Shown here: piece after piece, positions 25,756 to 33,814 of the stretch
Position numbering within the stretch: position 1 is the stretch's first letter
How the letters are laid out: the number at the start of each line of letters is the position of its first letter
Assembly (NCBI GenBank): GCA_900538475.1
Contig: UPYT01000019.1
Location: 8,169 to 72,168, forward strand
Source of the DNA: an uncultured Clostridium sp.
GTDB lineage: Bacteria; Bacillota; Clostridia; Lachnospirales; Lachnospiraceae
Direction of reading: 5' to 3'
Length of the DNA stretch: 64,000 nucleotides
The notes under the pieces: generated by a model
Databases searched by the model: none
Told to the model about the DNA's origin: nothing
The model's input: the letters and a program-made list of their open reading frames with translations, nothing else
Made by a program: the position numbers and the translations under genes

Positions 25756-26122
25756 GCGCCCCTCCCGTTTTCTCAGCTTCCTTCTCCTGACGCATTTTCT
25801 CATCCAGAGCAATTCTCTGAACCAGTTCCTTTACCTGGCTTTCCAGCTGAGAAATATGAACAGACATATAAAATACCTTTACAATCAAAACAAAAATCGC
25901 AAACAGAAACAAAAAGTTTGTGGTTGCATAAATTCCCAGAACGCCAGAGCAAAAATCTGCCACCTGGGGAAACAGACTGTATACTACCAGAACCAGAGAA
26001 AGCACAATCCAGAAAATGGCGCTTTCGATCTGCATTTTTGACTGACGGATTTTCCGCATAATCAGACAGCAGGTGCCCAGAGAAACGAGAATCAGAGCAG
26101 CCCGCAGAGTCGTTGTCATCAT
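25745..26122 (-). CDS. DUF2304 small membrane protein
   Basis: A 125-residue protein with three hydrophobic helices and a C-terminal coiled segment (QLESQVKELVQRIALDEKMRQEKEAEK). This pattern is DUF2304, often found beside a GT2 gene and thought to assist or anchor it. It overlaps the upstream GT2 gene by 4 bp (ATGA) and the downstream DUF2142 gene by 11 bp, so the three are surely co-translated. The start at 26122 has GGAGG eight bases upstream. Confidence 0.75.
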   Translation of the reverse strand: MMTTTLRAALILVSLGTCCLIMRKIRQSKMQIESAIFWIVLSLVLVVYSLFPQVADFCSGVLGIYATTNFLFLFAIFVLIVKVFYMSVHISQLESQVKELVQRIALDEKMRQEKEAEKTGGAHEK

Positions 26123-27063
26123 CCCCGCTTCCTCCATTTCTTCTCCCAGTAAACAGGACTCATGGAACACCAGAGAACCATTTTTCTGGGTAATTTTTCA
26201 TACTGTTTTCCCAGACGGTAACCCAGATACTTGCAGCCGCTGGTCACTGCCAGAGACGGAAGGAGCCAGAACCTGCCCTTTTTCAACAGCCACAAAGCGG
26301 TCTGCTTCACCAGGCGGATTCCCTCGCTCTCAGAACGGATTTCCGCAAATATCTCCGGATGCTCTGCCTGAGACACAGCCATATCAAAATTACGCCGAAA
26401 CTGCTGCATGGGAGAAAGGTTGTGAGAATGGATTACCCGCGCCTCCGGCACATAAGCAACTCCATAGCCAGCCTGAATGGCTCCGGCAGCGTAAATCATA
26501 TCTTCGTTAAAAATAGTTCTTCCGGTAAAGCCTTCCAGCTTCTCGAAAATATCCTTTCGGTAGGCACAGCACACATTGGATGCGAAATACGTTTTAATCC
26601 CCAGCTTCGGCAGATCCTTTTTCGTCTTAATGCGCCCCTCCTCCGGATAATTAAAGCTTCTGGTATACCGCTCAATCAAACGGCAGTCCTTTGCCGGAAG
26701 CTGTCTTGCATAAGCCACAGCCACCGTCTCTCCCTCCGGCCCTTTTTTATCGAATGCTTCTGTCAGACGTTCAATCAGATGCTCATCCTGAGGAACCGCG
26801 TCATCTGTCATAAAAATCATAATATCTGCATCCGAATACCAGGCTGCCAGATTTCTCGTGCCGCCATGGTCAAATTCCTCTTTTTTTACGTGATACACCT
26901 TCAGTCCCGGAATCCCCTGATACCCTCCTGGATTCCAGTATTCCTTTTCTGTATTTACCACAATAATTCTGTCCGGTTTTCGCGTCTGCTGCTGCAGCAT
27001 CTGAAGAAGTCTTGCAAAAACCCGATCCGGCTTGTACACCGGAATCAACACATCAACCGTCAT
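26119..27063 (-). CDS. GT2 glycosyltransferase (rhamnosyltransferase-like)
   Basis: A 314-residue GT2 enzyme: VDVLIPVYKPDRVFARLL, then HGGTRNLAAWYSDADIMIFMTDDAVPQDE, a pattern typical of rhamnosyltransferases, which keep DDA in place of DxD, followed by FNEDMIYAAGAIQAGYGVAYVPEARVIHSH. No strong membrane anchor. Overlaps with genes on both sides (flippase and DUF2304) show tight coupling. dTDP-rhamnose is a plausible donor given rmlC in the same operon. Sugar specificity cannot be proved from sequence. Confidence 0.8.
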   Translation of the reverse strand: MTVDVLIPVYKPDRVFARLLQMLQQQTRKPDRIIVVNTEKEYWNPGGYQGIPGLKVYHVKKEEFDHGGTRNLAAWYSDADIMIFMTDDAVPQDEHLIERLTEAFDKKGPEGETVAVAYARQLPAKDCRLIERYTRSFNYPEEGRIKTKKDLPKLGIKTYFASNVCCAYRKDIFEKLEGFTGRTIFNEDMIYAAGAIQAGYGVAYVPEARVIHSHNLSPMQQFRRNFDMAVSQAEHPEIFAEIRSESEGIRLVKQTALWLLKKGRFWLLPSLAVTSGCKYLGYRLGKQYEKLPRKMVLWCSMSPVYWEKKWRKRG

Positions 27064-28351
27064 GCTCCACACCTCGCTTTCCCTGACGCAGGCCAATCAG
27101 GGTCCAAAGGACAAAGCCCGCTGCCATAAACGCCATTAAAATCAGATACGAAAAAGCCGCGCCGGAAATTCCGTTTTGGATGACCGCCGCCGGCGCCAGA
27201 ACAGCCGCCGCCCCTGTCATAACCACATAAATTCCCAAAATCGTTTTCTGCCGGCGCATGATTACCAAAGCGTAATAATAAAGATTTAAAAGCGCATAGA
27301 AGCCGCCTCCCAGCACAATCGCTGCAAATGCCCCCGAATAAGGCGTCAGCTTTCCGGCATACACTGGCCCCAGAATCCATTCCAGTACAGACAGCACTGG
27401 ACGGCCCAGAATCAAAGTTCCCCCTACCGCAAGAATGCAGAGCGCTGCGATGACTGCCGTCAGCCGCCGAAGCTTCTGCGTAAACTCGGAAAATCTCTGG
27501 TTGTTCCAGCAATCGGTCAGGCTGGTCAGAAACGGCCGAATCACAAAGCCTGCCGCCAGATTGATCACTGAGGTCGGCATAAAAATCACATTAAAATACC
27601 CGGAAGCCGCATCATTCATATGGGCATCAATGGCATATTTCGATGCAGAAAAAATATAAAAGTCCAGGAATACAGACACAAACAGAAGAATCGTAGACAT
27701 AGTCAGCTCCCGCAGGCTTCCCTTTCTTCTGCTGTAATCCACTCCCTCCAGGCAGCGCAGCACTATCACGTCAAACAGATACACACCCACAGCCTGTCCG
27801 CAGACTGCCGCCACACAGGCCACAGCCAGATTCTTTCCCACGGTCAGTGTTATCAGAAATACACCCACAGAAAGGATTGTTCGGAAGGTATTGGATTTTC
27901 CCGTCAGATATAAACGGCCATTTCTCTGAAATTCTGACTCATATACATCTGCAAAGCCGTCAATCACCTTATATCCAATCAGCAGAAAAATAATCGCTGC
28001 CTTTTCTGCCCGGTATCCGCTGACTGCCAGCCGCAGCAGTCCCAGCAGCATAGCTGCTGTGCAGGTCAGATACCGGTGATGCAGATAATCACCAAACCGG
28101 TACTGAACGGTACCATCCGTAATATGAAAGGGACGGATTCCAAAATACGCCAGCAGAAACATCTGCTGTCCTACTGTGCTGAACCCAAATGCAAAAATCC
28201 CTCCCTGTTCCTCTCCGGCCAGATGCATCACCAGAAAAGAGAGTACCATACTGGAAAAGGCATAGCAAAAGCTTCCTGCCATATTCCAGAGCATATTTGA
28301 TTTTTCCCGGTTGGATCCGGTTTTTAACAGGGCCGCCGTCCACTGATTCAT
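27053..28351 (-). CDS. Wzx-like oligosaccharide flippase (first of two)
   Basis: A 432-residue membrane protein with about twelve hydrophobic segments, similar in shape to MOP-superfamily flippases: N-terminal SNMLWNMAGSFCYAFSSMVLS and paired helices throughout. It would turn the undecaprenyl-linked repeat unit to the outside. It is rather divergent, and the second flippase in this cluster (31204-32649) is a clearer WzxC type. It follows the GT2 at 28356 by 4 bp. Start ATG with AAGG eight bases before. Confidence 0.75.
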   Translation of the reverse strand: MNQWTAALLKTGSNREKSNMLWNMAGSFCYAFSSMVLSFLVMHLAGEEQGGIFAFGFSTVGQQMFLLAYFGIRPFHITDGTVQYRFGDYLHHRYLTCTAAMLLGLLRLAVSGYRAEKAAIIFLLIGYKVIDGFADVYESEFQRNGRLYLTGKSNTFRTILSVGVFLITLTVGKNLAVACVAAVCGQAVGVYLFDVIVLRCLEGVDYSRRKGSLRELTMSTILLFVSVFLDFYIFSASKYAIDAHMNDAASGYFNVIFMPTSVINLAAGFVIRPFLTSLTDCWNNQRFSEFTQKLRRLTAVIAALCILAVGGTLILGRPVLSVLEWILGPVYAGKLTPYSGAFAAIVLGGGFYALLNLYYYALVIMRRQKTILGIYVVMTGAAAVLAPAAVIQNGISGAAFSYLILMAFMAAGFVLWTLIGLRQGKRGVEHDG

Positions 28352-28355
28352 GGCT

Positions 28356-29048
28356 CTATCCTTTCTTCTTTCGGAAATTTTGTATCAGTAAAATGGAAAT
28401 CATCATCCGCGCCATATAGCTGACTGCTACAGCAGGCTTCAGATAGCTTTCCCCGCCCAGACGATCCCCAATCACCACCGGAACCTCTGCCACCCGGGCT
28501 CCCTGCTTTAAAAGAAAGGATACGGTGTCCGGCTCTGGCCCGTAATTTAAGTTCAGAGCAAATTCCCGAATCATTTTCTGATTAAACATCCGCATACCGG
28601 ATGTGGGATCCGCCACATGGACTCCCGTAGTCAGGCGAATGGCTGCTGCAATCATGCGGCTTCCAATCATACGCATGGAAAAGCTTTTTTTCTCATCAAC
28701 AAAACGGCTTCCAATCACAATATCATAGCCCTCGTCCATTTTCTGCCTCATAGACTCTATATACTCCGGCCTGTGCTGTCCGTCTCCGTCAAACTGAATG
28801 GCATACTGATATCCCTTCAGGCAGGCATATTTCATCCCAGCCTGAAAGCATCCAGCCAGCCCCAGATTCACCGGCAAATCCAGAAGATGATATCCTCTGC
28901 TTCGGCATATTTCCGCAGTCTGGTCCTTGGAACCATCATTGATTATCAGATAATCCAGCTCCGGATAGTGCGTGATCAGCTCGTCCACCACCCGCTCAAT
29001 ATTTTCCGCTTCATTATAAGCTGGAATCACTACAAGCACCCTGTTCAT
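28356..29048 (-). CDS. GT2 glycosyltransferase, dolichol/undecaprenyl-phosphate type
   Basis: A 230-residue GT2 enzyme close to dolichol-phosphate mannosyltransferase: VVIPAYNEAENIERVV, LIINDGSKDQT, and QFDGDGQHRPEYI, the family's metal and acceptor motif. Unlike the 11248-12189 enzyme it lacks the two C-terminal helices. It probably makes a polyprenyl-phosphate sugar for a GT-C enzyme such as the DUF2142 protein. Its ATG overlaps the aminotransferase stop by 4 bp. Confidence 0.85.
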   Translation of the reverse strand: MNRVLVVIPAYNEAENIERVVDELITHYPELDYLIINDGSKDQTAEICRSRGYHLLDLPVNLGLAGCFQAGMKYACLKGYQYAIQFDGDGQHRPEYIESMRQKMDEGYDIVIGSRFVDEKKSFSMRMIGSRMIAAAIRLTTGVHVADPTSGMRMFNQKMIREFALNLNYGPEPDTVSFLLKQGARVAEVPVVIGDRLGGESYLKPAVAVSYMARMMISILLIQNFRKKKG

Positions 29049-30172
29049 TCATTCCTCCCGTTTCCCTGCGCCAGGATCACATCACAGATTTCATCTGCCA
29101 CCTCCACCGGCATATCCGCATACAGGGGAAGCGTCAGTACCTGAGAGGCAATCCGTGCCGCCACCGGAGTATCCTCCGCCTGGAACTGTTCTCTGTAGCA
29201 CTGATAGCTGTTGACACAGGGATAAAAATACTTTCGAGCAAAAATATTGTGCTCCTTCAAGGCCTCAAAAATCTGATCCCGATCTGCGCCATAGCCGTCA
29301 AATACCACAGGCATATAGGCATAGTTATATTTTATCCGGGGATTCTCCTCACAAAGCCGGATGCCCGGTATCCCGGAAAGCCGTTCCCGGTAATGTCTGG
29401 CCAGACGGCTCCGTTTCTCAATCTCTCCTTCAATGTGACGAAGATTGCACAGTCCCATAGCCGCCTGGAATTCATTCATTTTTCCATTGGCCCCCACATA
29501 CTCCACGCTTTCATAGCCTGTAATTCCGAAATTTTTCAGCTGATACAGGAGATCCTTCAGCGCCTCGTCCTGAAACACGACTGCCCCGCCTTCAATACTG
29601 TGAAAAACCTTGGTGGCATGAAAGCTGAACATGGAAGCGTCGCCAAACTGCCCCACTCCCGTTCCATCTAATTCCTCACCAAAGGCATGGGCTGCATCGT
29701 AAATCACTTTCAGACCATGCTTCTGAGCAATCTCATGGATCCGATCCACATCACAGATATTTCCATATACATGAACCGGCACAATGGCGCAGGTTTTCTC
29801 TGTAATCAGTCCTTCTATCTTCTCTGCATCCATGGTATAATCCCGGTCATTAATATCACAGAATACAGGAGTCAGACCATTTCGGACAATCGCATGGGTT
29901 GTCGATGCAAAAGTAAACGGGGTGGTAATCACCTCTCCCTGCAGATTCATGGCCTGCAGCGCCAGCTCCAAAGCCATATGACCATTGACAAAGAGCTCCA
30001 GCTCCGTTGCCTTCAAAAAGCGTTTCAGCTGACGCTTCAGTTCCTCATGATACTCGCCCATATTGGTCAGCCATGCGCTTTCCCAGATAGGCTTTAACAT
30101 TTCCACATATTCCTCCAAAGGCGGCAGGGAAGACCTGGTCACCATAATTGGAGTCTCATGCTTCTTATTCAT
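29045..30172 (-). CDS. DegT/DnrJ/EryC1 sugar aminotransferase
   Basis: A 375-residue PLP-dependent aminotransferase that adds an amino group to a nucleotide-linked keto sugar. The PLP lysine is present (Lys188 in FSFHATKVFHSIEGG), in contrast to RfbH of this same cluster, and DAAHAFGE holds the ring-facing Asp. Similar enzymes make dTDP-4-amino-4,6-dideoxy sugars (VioA/FdtB/WecE). AAGGAGG precedes the ATG, which lies inside the end of the ATP-grasp gene (8-bp overlap). This suggests the amino sugar and the ligase act in sequence. Confidence 0.88.
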   Translation of the reverse strand: MNKKHETPIMVTRSSLPPLEEYVEMLKPIWESAWLTNMGEYHEELKRQLKRFLKATELELFVNGHMALELALQAMNLQGEVITTPFTFASTTHAIVRNGLTPVFCDINDRDYTMDAEKIEGLITEKTCAIVPVHVYGNICDVDRIHEIAQKHGLKVIYDAAHAFGEELDGTGVGQFGDASMFSFHATKVFHSIEGGAVVFQDEALKDLLYQLKNFGITGYESVEYVGANGKMNEFQAAMGLCNLRHIEGEIEKRSRLARHYRERLSGIPGIRLCEENPRIKYNYAYMPVVFDGYGADRDQIFEALKEHNIFARKYFYPCVNSYQCYREQFQAEDTPVAARIASQVLTLPLYADMPVEVADEICDVILAQGNGRNE

Positions 30173-31202
30173 TGGTATCCTCCTTCATCCGGTACTCTGT
30201 ATACCGTCTTGCAATATACTGGCTCTGGATCCTCCCCGCAGGCTCAGGCTCCTCTCCCGCAAAGCACCGCAGATGATTTTTCACCATATCGTATCCAGCC
30301 ATGCAGGAAAAAGCTACGCCCCCGGCAAACCGGGGATTGCACTCAAGAAAATACCACAAGACCTCTCCCTGCTCTGTGTGATGCTCAATAAATTCAAAAT
30401 TGACACAGCCCTTTACGTTCAAAGCGCCTGCAATCGCTTCACAGATTTTTTCCAGAACCGGATCCCGAAATACCTGTACAGAGGTTCCAGCTCCGTTTAG
30501 TGTACGCAGAAGTTCTCTTCGAGGAAGGCACACACATCTCCCTGTTTCCGGGCTCCTTACTACATCTACTGTAGTAATCCCTCCAGAAATCATCGGCTGC
30601 ACCAGATAATGTTCTGCCTGTTCCCTCAGCTGGCTGACTGCCAGCTCCATTTCCCGAAAATCAAAAATCCGCCGCAGACCCTGGCTGCTGCGTCCATCCT
30701 CCGGCTTGATAACCAGCGGATAAGAAAGCCCGGCAAGTCCCTCCTGCCCAGAATTTTCCAAAGTCTCTAAAAGCTCGGAAAGCCGTTTTCCCGGAATGGT
30801 CCGGCATATTTTCTGCGCATCCAAAAGCTGTGCCGCTCTTCTTTTGTTCCGGCATAGATGAATGGTTTCCCGATCAGACATACAGACCACAGCCCTTCCT
30901 CCCGGGCAATTCTGATCCTCCTGTCTCCACTGCTGAAACACATCGATCTCTATATCGGTCAGAGGAAGCACATAATCTATCTGCTCCGTTTCACATATCT
31001 GTCTGATAAAGCTCCGGTAGGCCTCTGTATCTGTGGCATAGGGCGCCCGGTAAAACACATCTACATCCATGGAGCTGACCACCCACTCTGCCGGATAAAT
31101 ATCACAGCCCACAATCCGAAAGCCCTCTCTGCGACAGGACTGAATCACTGCATCTGCAGAAAAAGAACCGATAGCTGTCACAAGCACTGTATTTTTCATC
31201 AT
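30165..31202 (-). CDS. ATP-grasp ligase, CarB/PylC-like
   Basis: A 345-residue protein with an N-terminal Rossmann-like pre-ATP-grasp domain (VLVTAIGSFSADAVIQSCR) and an ATP-grasp domain from about 110: YPLVIKPEDGRSSQGLRRI and, near the end, GCVNFEFI plus FLECNPRFAGGVAFS, the metal-binding motif. Members join a carboxylate to an amine, or carboxylate to phosphate. Translational overlap with the sugar aminotransferase suggests that it acylates the new amino sugar with an amino or other acid. That is inference; no such enzyme in this exact context is known to me. Confidence 0.8.
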   Translation of the reverse strand: MMKNTVLVTAIGSFSADAVIQSCRREGFRIVGCDIYPAEWVVSSMDVDVFYRAPYATDTEAYRSFIRQICETEQIDYVLPLTDIEIDVFQQWRQEDQNCPGGRAVVCMSDRETIHLCRNKRRAAQLLDAQKICRTIPGKRLSELLETLENSGQEGLAGLSYPLVIKPEDGRSSQGLRRIFDFREMELAVSQLREQAEHYLVQPMISGGITTVDVVRSPETGRCVCLPRRELLRTLNGAGTSVQVFRDPVLEKICEAIAGALNVKGCVNFEFIEHHTEQGEVLWYFLECNPRFAGGVAFSCMAGYDMVKNHLRCFAGEEPEPAGRIQSQYIARRYTEYRMKEDTNE

Positions 31203-31203
31203 C

Positions 31204-32649
31204 CTACTTTTCTCCTCTCACCATTCCCACCAGATAGCAAAAGCTCTCCAGCCGGAATATCCACGCCAGCCCCGCATAAACGCCGCAGCCACATACAATC
31301 TGCACAGCCAGCTTCAGCCACACGGACATCTCAGGAAGCAATCTCCCCGCTGCCATAACAGCTGCACACATAACAGCTGATAAAAAGGCCGGCGGAGCCA
31401 CATCTCTCCACTGCTGAGCAATGCTGTAGCCCAGCAGTTTCTGATTGGGTGCTGCATTGACAAAGGTGCACAGAAAATCCTGAAAAGCCTTGATACATAC
31501 CATAATAAACACATTAAACTGTATTCCCACCAGCAGAGCAACCAGGCTCAGCCCTTTCTTCACCAGCTCCAGCTTCAGAAAAATATCACTTCTTCCCACC
31601 GCGTTAATAGCCTGAAGATTGGTAATATGAATCGGCCAGAAACAGTAGGAGATACACATAATCCGCAAAAACGGCACACAAACCATCCATTGCTCTCCCA
31701 AAAGAGCTAAAACCAGGGTATCTGCCACAGCAAATAACCCCATCAGCATAGGAAGCACAGCAAAGGAGCTTAAACGGATTGCACGGCGAACCATATCACG
31801 AACCGTTTCCCGGCTGTCCTGACTGGCAGAAAAAGCCGGAAGAAGCACTGCCTGAATCGCCGCCCCCAGATTCGATGCAATCAGCTTTGGAAACTGCTCC
31901 CCTCTGGTATAGCTTCCCAATAATTCTTCATTATATATCTTTCCAATTAAAAGTCCATAGAGATTATTAAAAACTGTATCCAAAAGGGAGGCACACAAAA
32001 GCTTCCAGCCAAAGGAAAACATTCCTCCCACCCGTTCCATGGAAAAACATCTGCGCGGCTTCCAGGAAACCGTCAAAAACAGCACTGCCATCAGACTGAT
32101 ATAATAGCTGATCTGCTGTCCCACCATTGCCCACACGCCCCAGCCTGCAGCCGCCATGGCAATACTCAGCCCTCCGGACACCAGGGACGCTGCCAGGGTG
32201 GAAAAAAACAGGCCCCGGAATTCCATGTTCCGGGACACATAAGCTGTCTGTACGGAAATAACTGCTCCGGGAAAAAGAACCACTCCCAAAACCCGTACAA
32301 TATCACAAAGCACTGGAAGTCCATAAAAATCTGCTATCGATGGCGCCGCTCCATACAAAAGACCGTACACTCCAAGCGCTGCTGCCAGTTCAAAATAGCA
32401 GACAGAGGAAAAATCCACCTCATCTGCCTTCCGTTTCTGCACCAGAGCCGTAGAAAAGCCGCTCTGTACAAATACATTTGCAATCGTAATGAAAATCATA
32501 ATAATTCCCACTACACCATATTCTGCCGGGGTCAGAAGCCGCGCCAGCAAAATGGCAATCACAAACTGCACTCCCTGGGCTCCGCCATTTTCCAGAAGCT
32601 TCCAAAACAGCCCCTTTGCCACCTTTTGTTTCATCTCTGTCTCTGCCAC
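31204..32649 (-). CDS. Wzx/WzxC-type lipopolysaccharide flippase (second)
   Basis: A 481-residue, fourteen-helix MOP-family flippase with the WzxC/TuaB-like N-terminus VAKGLFWKLLENGGAQGVQFVIAILLARLLTPAEYGVVGI. It would export undecaprenyl-linked units of the surface polymer. The start is GTG, backed by AGGAG seven bases upstream. It lies 24 bp after a GT2 gene and 1 bp before the ATP-grasp gene. The presence of a second flippase gene at 27053-28351 suggests two different glycans or an assembled-together locus. Confidence 0.9.
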   Translation of the reverse strand: MAETEMKQKVAKGLFWKLLENGGAQGVQFVIAILLARLLTPAEYGVVGIIMIFITIANVFVQSGFSTALVQKRKADEVDFSSVCYFELAAALGVYGLLYGAAPSIADFYGLPVLCDIVRVLGVVLFPGAVISVQTAYVSRNMEFRGLFFSTLAASLVSGGLSIAMAAAGWGVWAMVGQQISYYISLMAVLFLTVSWKPRRCFSMERVGGMFSFGWKLLCASLLDTVFNNLYGLLIGKIYNEELLGSYTRGEQFPKLIASNLGAAIQAVLLPAFSASQDSRETVRDMVRRAIRLSSFAVLPMLMGLFAVADTLVLALLGEQWMVCVPFLRIMCISYCFWPIHITNLQAINAVGRSDIFLKLELVKKGLSLVALLVGIQFNVFIMVCIKAFQDFLCTFVNAAPNQKLLGYSIAQQWRDVAPPAFLSAVMCAAVMAAGRLLPEMSVWLKLAVQIVCGCGVYAGLAWIFRLESFCYLVGMVRGEK

Positions 32650-32672
32650 AATTTCACTCCTGTCATCTTCTG

Positions 32673-33653
32673 TTATCCATTTTTGTGAAACCAGCTCTGA
32701 AGCCTCCGGTAAATCCCCGGCGCGCCTGCCTCAAAACGGATAAAAAACCTGGTCCGCAGATTCAGCTCCCGGAAAAATTCCCGGTTCCGCGGATCCAGAA
32801 CCTCTTCGTATTTCTTTGTATTTACCCTGGTCAGAAAAACAAGCCGCAAAATCGCACGCTCCACAGTTTCCTGAAACCGACCGCCTGTTTCCCGGTCAAA
32901 GCCCCGATACATCTTCTCCATGGCTTTGGCGTAATCTGCCTGCTTCTGCTCATAATTTCCCTGCTTCATAAGCGTTGTCCAGGAAGACGCTCCGCCCAGA
33001 CGATACACACACATGGGCTTATCCAGATAATACCCCCATCCTCTGGCAGCAGCCAGAAGCTGAAGGGGAATATCCGCAATCGGCGCCTCTACATAAAATT
33101 CCGGCAAATGGTCTACCATTTCCCGGCGAAACAAAAGGGAAGCCGTCGGATAACCGGAGGTTTTGTCAATAATCTCCTCCGGCGTCACCCGCCTGTTTCC
33201 CCGGTATGGGCGCATCATGCGCTCTGTTACTGCCTTTCCCTGTACCTCTACAGCTGCGCTGTGAAAACAGATGGAACAGTCCGGATGGGCCTCCATAAAA
33301 TCCACCTGCTGCTGCAGCTTATTCTCATCAGTCCAATAGTCATCTCCCTCGCACATAGCAATATAGCGGCCTCTGGCTCTGGGGAAATTAAAGGTTCCGC
33401 TGATATTGGTCAGCCCTTTGGAATACTGATTTTCCGTCTGAAGAATAGGAAAAATCCGTTCCGGAAAACGCTGCACATACTCCCGGATAATCTCTCCGGT
33501 TCCGTCTCCAGAGGCGTCATCATGGATCAGAATTTCATAAGAAAAATCCGTTTTCTGTTTTAAAAATCCCTCCAGTGCATCCCGGATATAATCTTTTTGA
33601 TTAAAGGTAATACAGCAGATGCTGACCATCACCTCTGGTTGTTTCTTTTCCAT
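32673..33653 (-). CDS. GT2 glycosyltransferase
   Basis: A 326-residue GT2 enzyme: VSICCITFNQKDYIRDAL, EILIHDDASGDGT, and CEGDDYWTDENKLQQQ, a common variant for side-chain glycosyltransferases of capsule loci. The C-terminal part is helical and soluble. I prefer the ATG at 33653 (GGAG six bases upstream) over the ATG at 33665. First gene of the long 33.7-22.5 kb operon, read from the promoter at 33718-33746. Donor unknown. Confidence 0.82.
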   Translation of the reverse strand: MEKKQPEVMVSICCITFNQKDYIRDALEGFLKQKTDFSYEILIHDDASGDGTGEIIREYVQRFPERIFPILQTENQYSKGLTNISGTFNFPRARGRYIAMCEGDDYWTDENKLQQQVDFMEAHPDCSICFHSAAVEVQGKAVTERMMRPYRGNRRVTPEEIIDKTSGYPTASLLFRREMVDHLPEFYVEAPIADIPLQLLAAARGWGYYLDKPMCVYRLGGASSWTTLMKQGNYEQKQADYAKAMEKMYRGFDRETGGRFQETVERAILRLVFLTRVNTKKYEEVLDPRNREFFRELNLRTRFFIRFEAGAPGIYRRLQSWFHKNG

Positions 33654-33717
33654 CTTAATCTCCATTCATTTCCAAATCCATAACGATATTCTTACATTTT
33701 TCTTGCCATTACCTTTT

Positions 33718-33746
33718 ATTTTACAATAATGGCCTGAAAATGTAAA
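33718..33746 (-). promoter_or_regulatory. promoter of the 33.7-22.5 kb glycan operon
   Basis: Minus strand TTTACA (33746-33741) and TAAAAT (33723-33718), 17-bp spacer. The sequence resembles the promoter of the other glycan operon at 38520-38548, which also uses a TTTACATTT -35 region. Confidence 0.65.
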
Positions 33747-33814
33747 TCTCATATGGTATTTTTCACCGTATTGTGATAGATTAACAATAGAATGATCACA
33801 GGAGGATTTATTTT

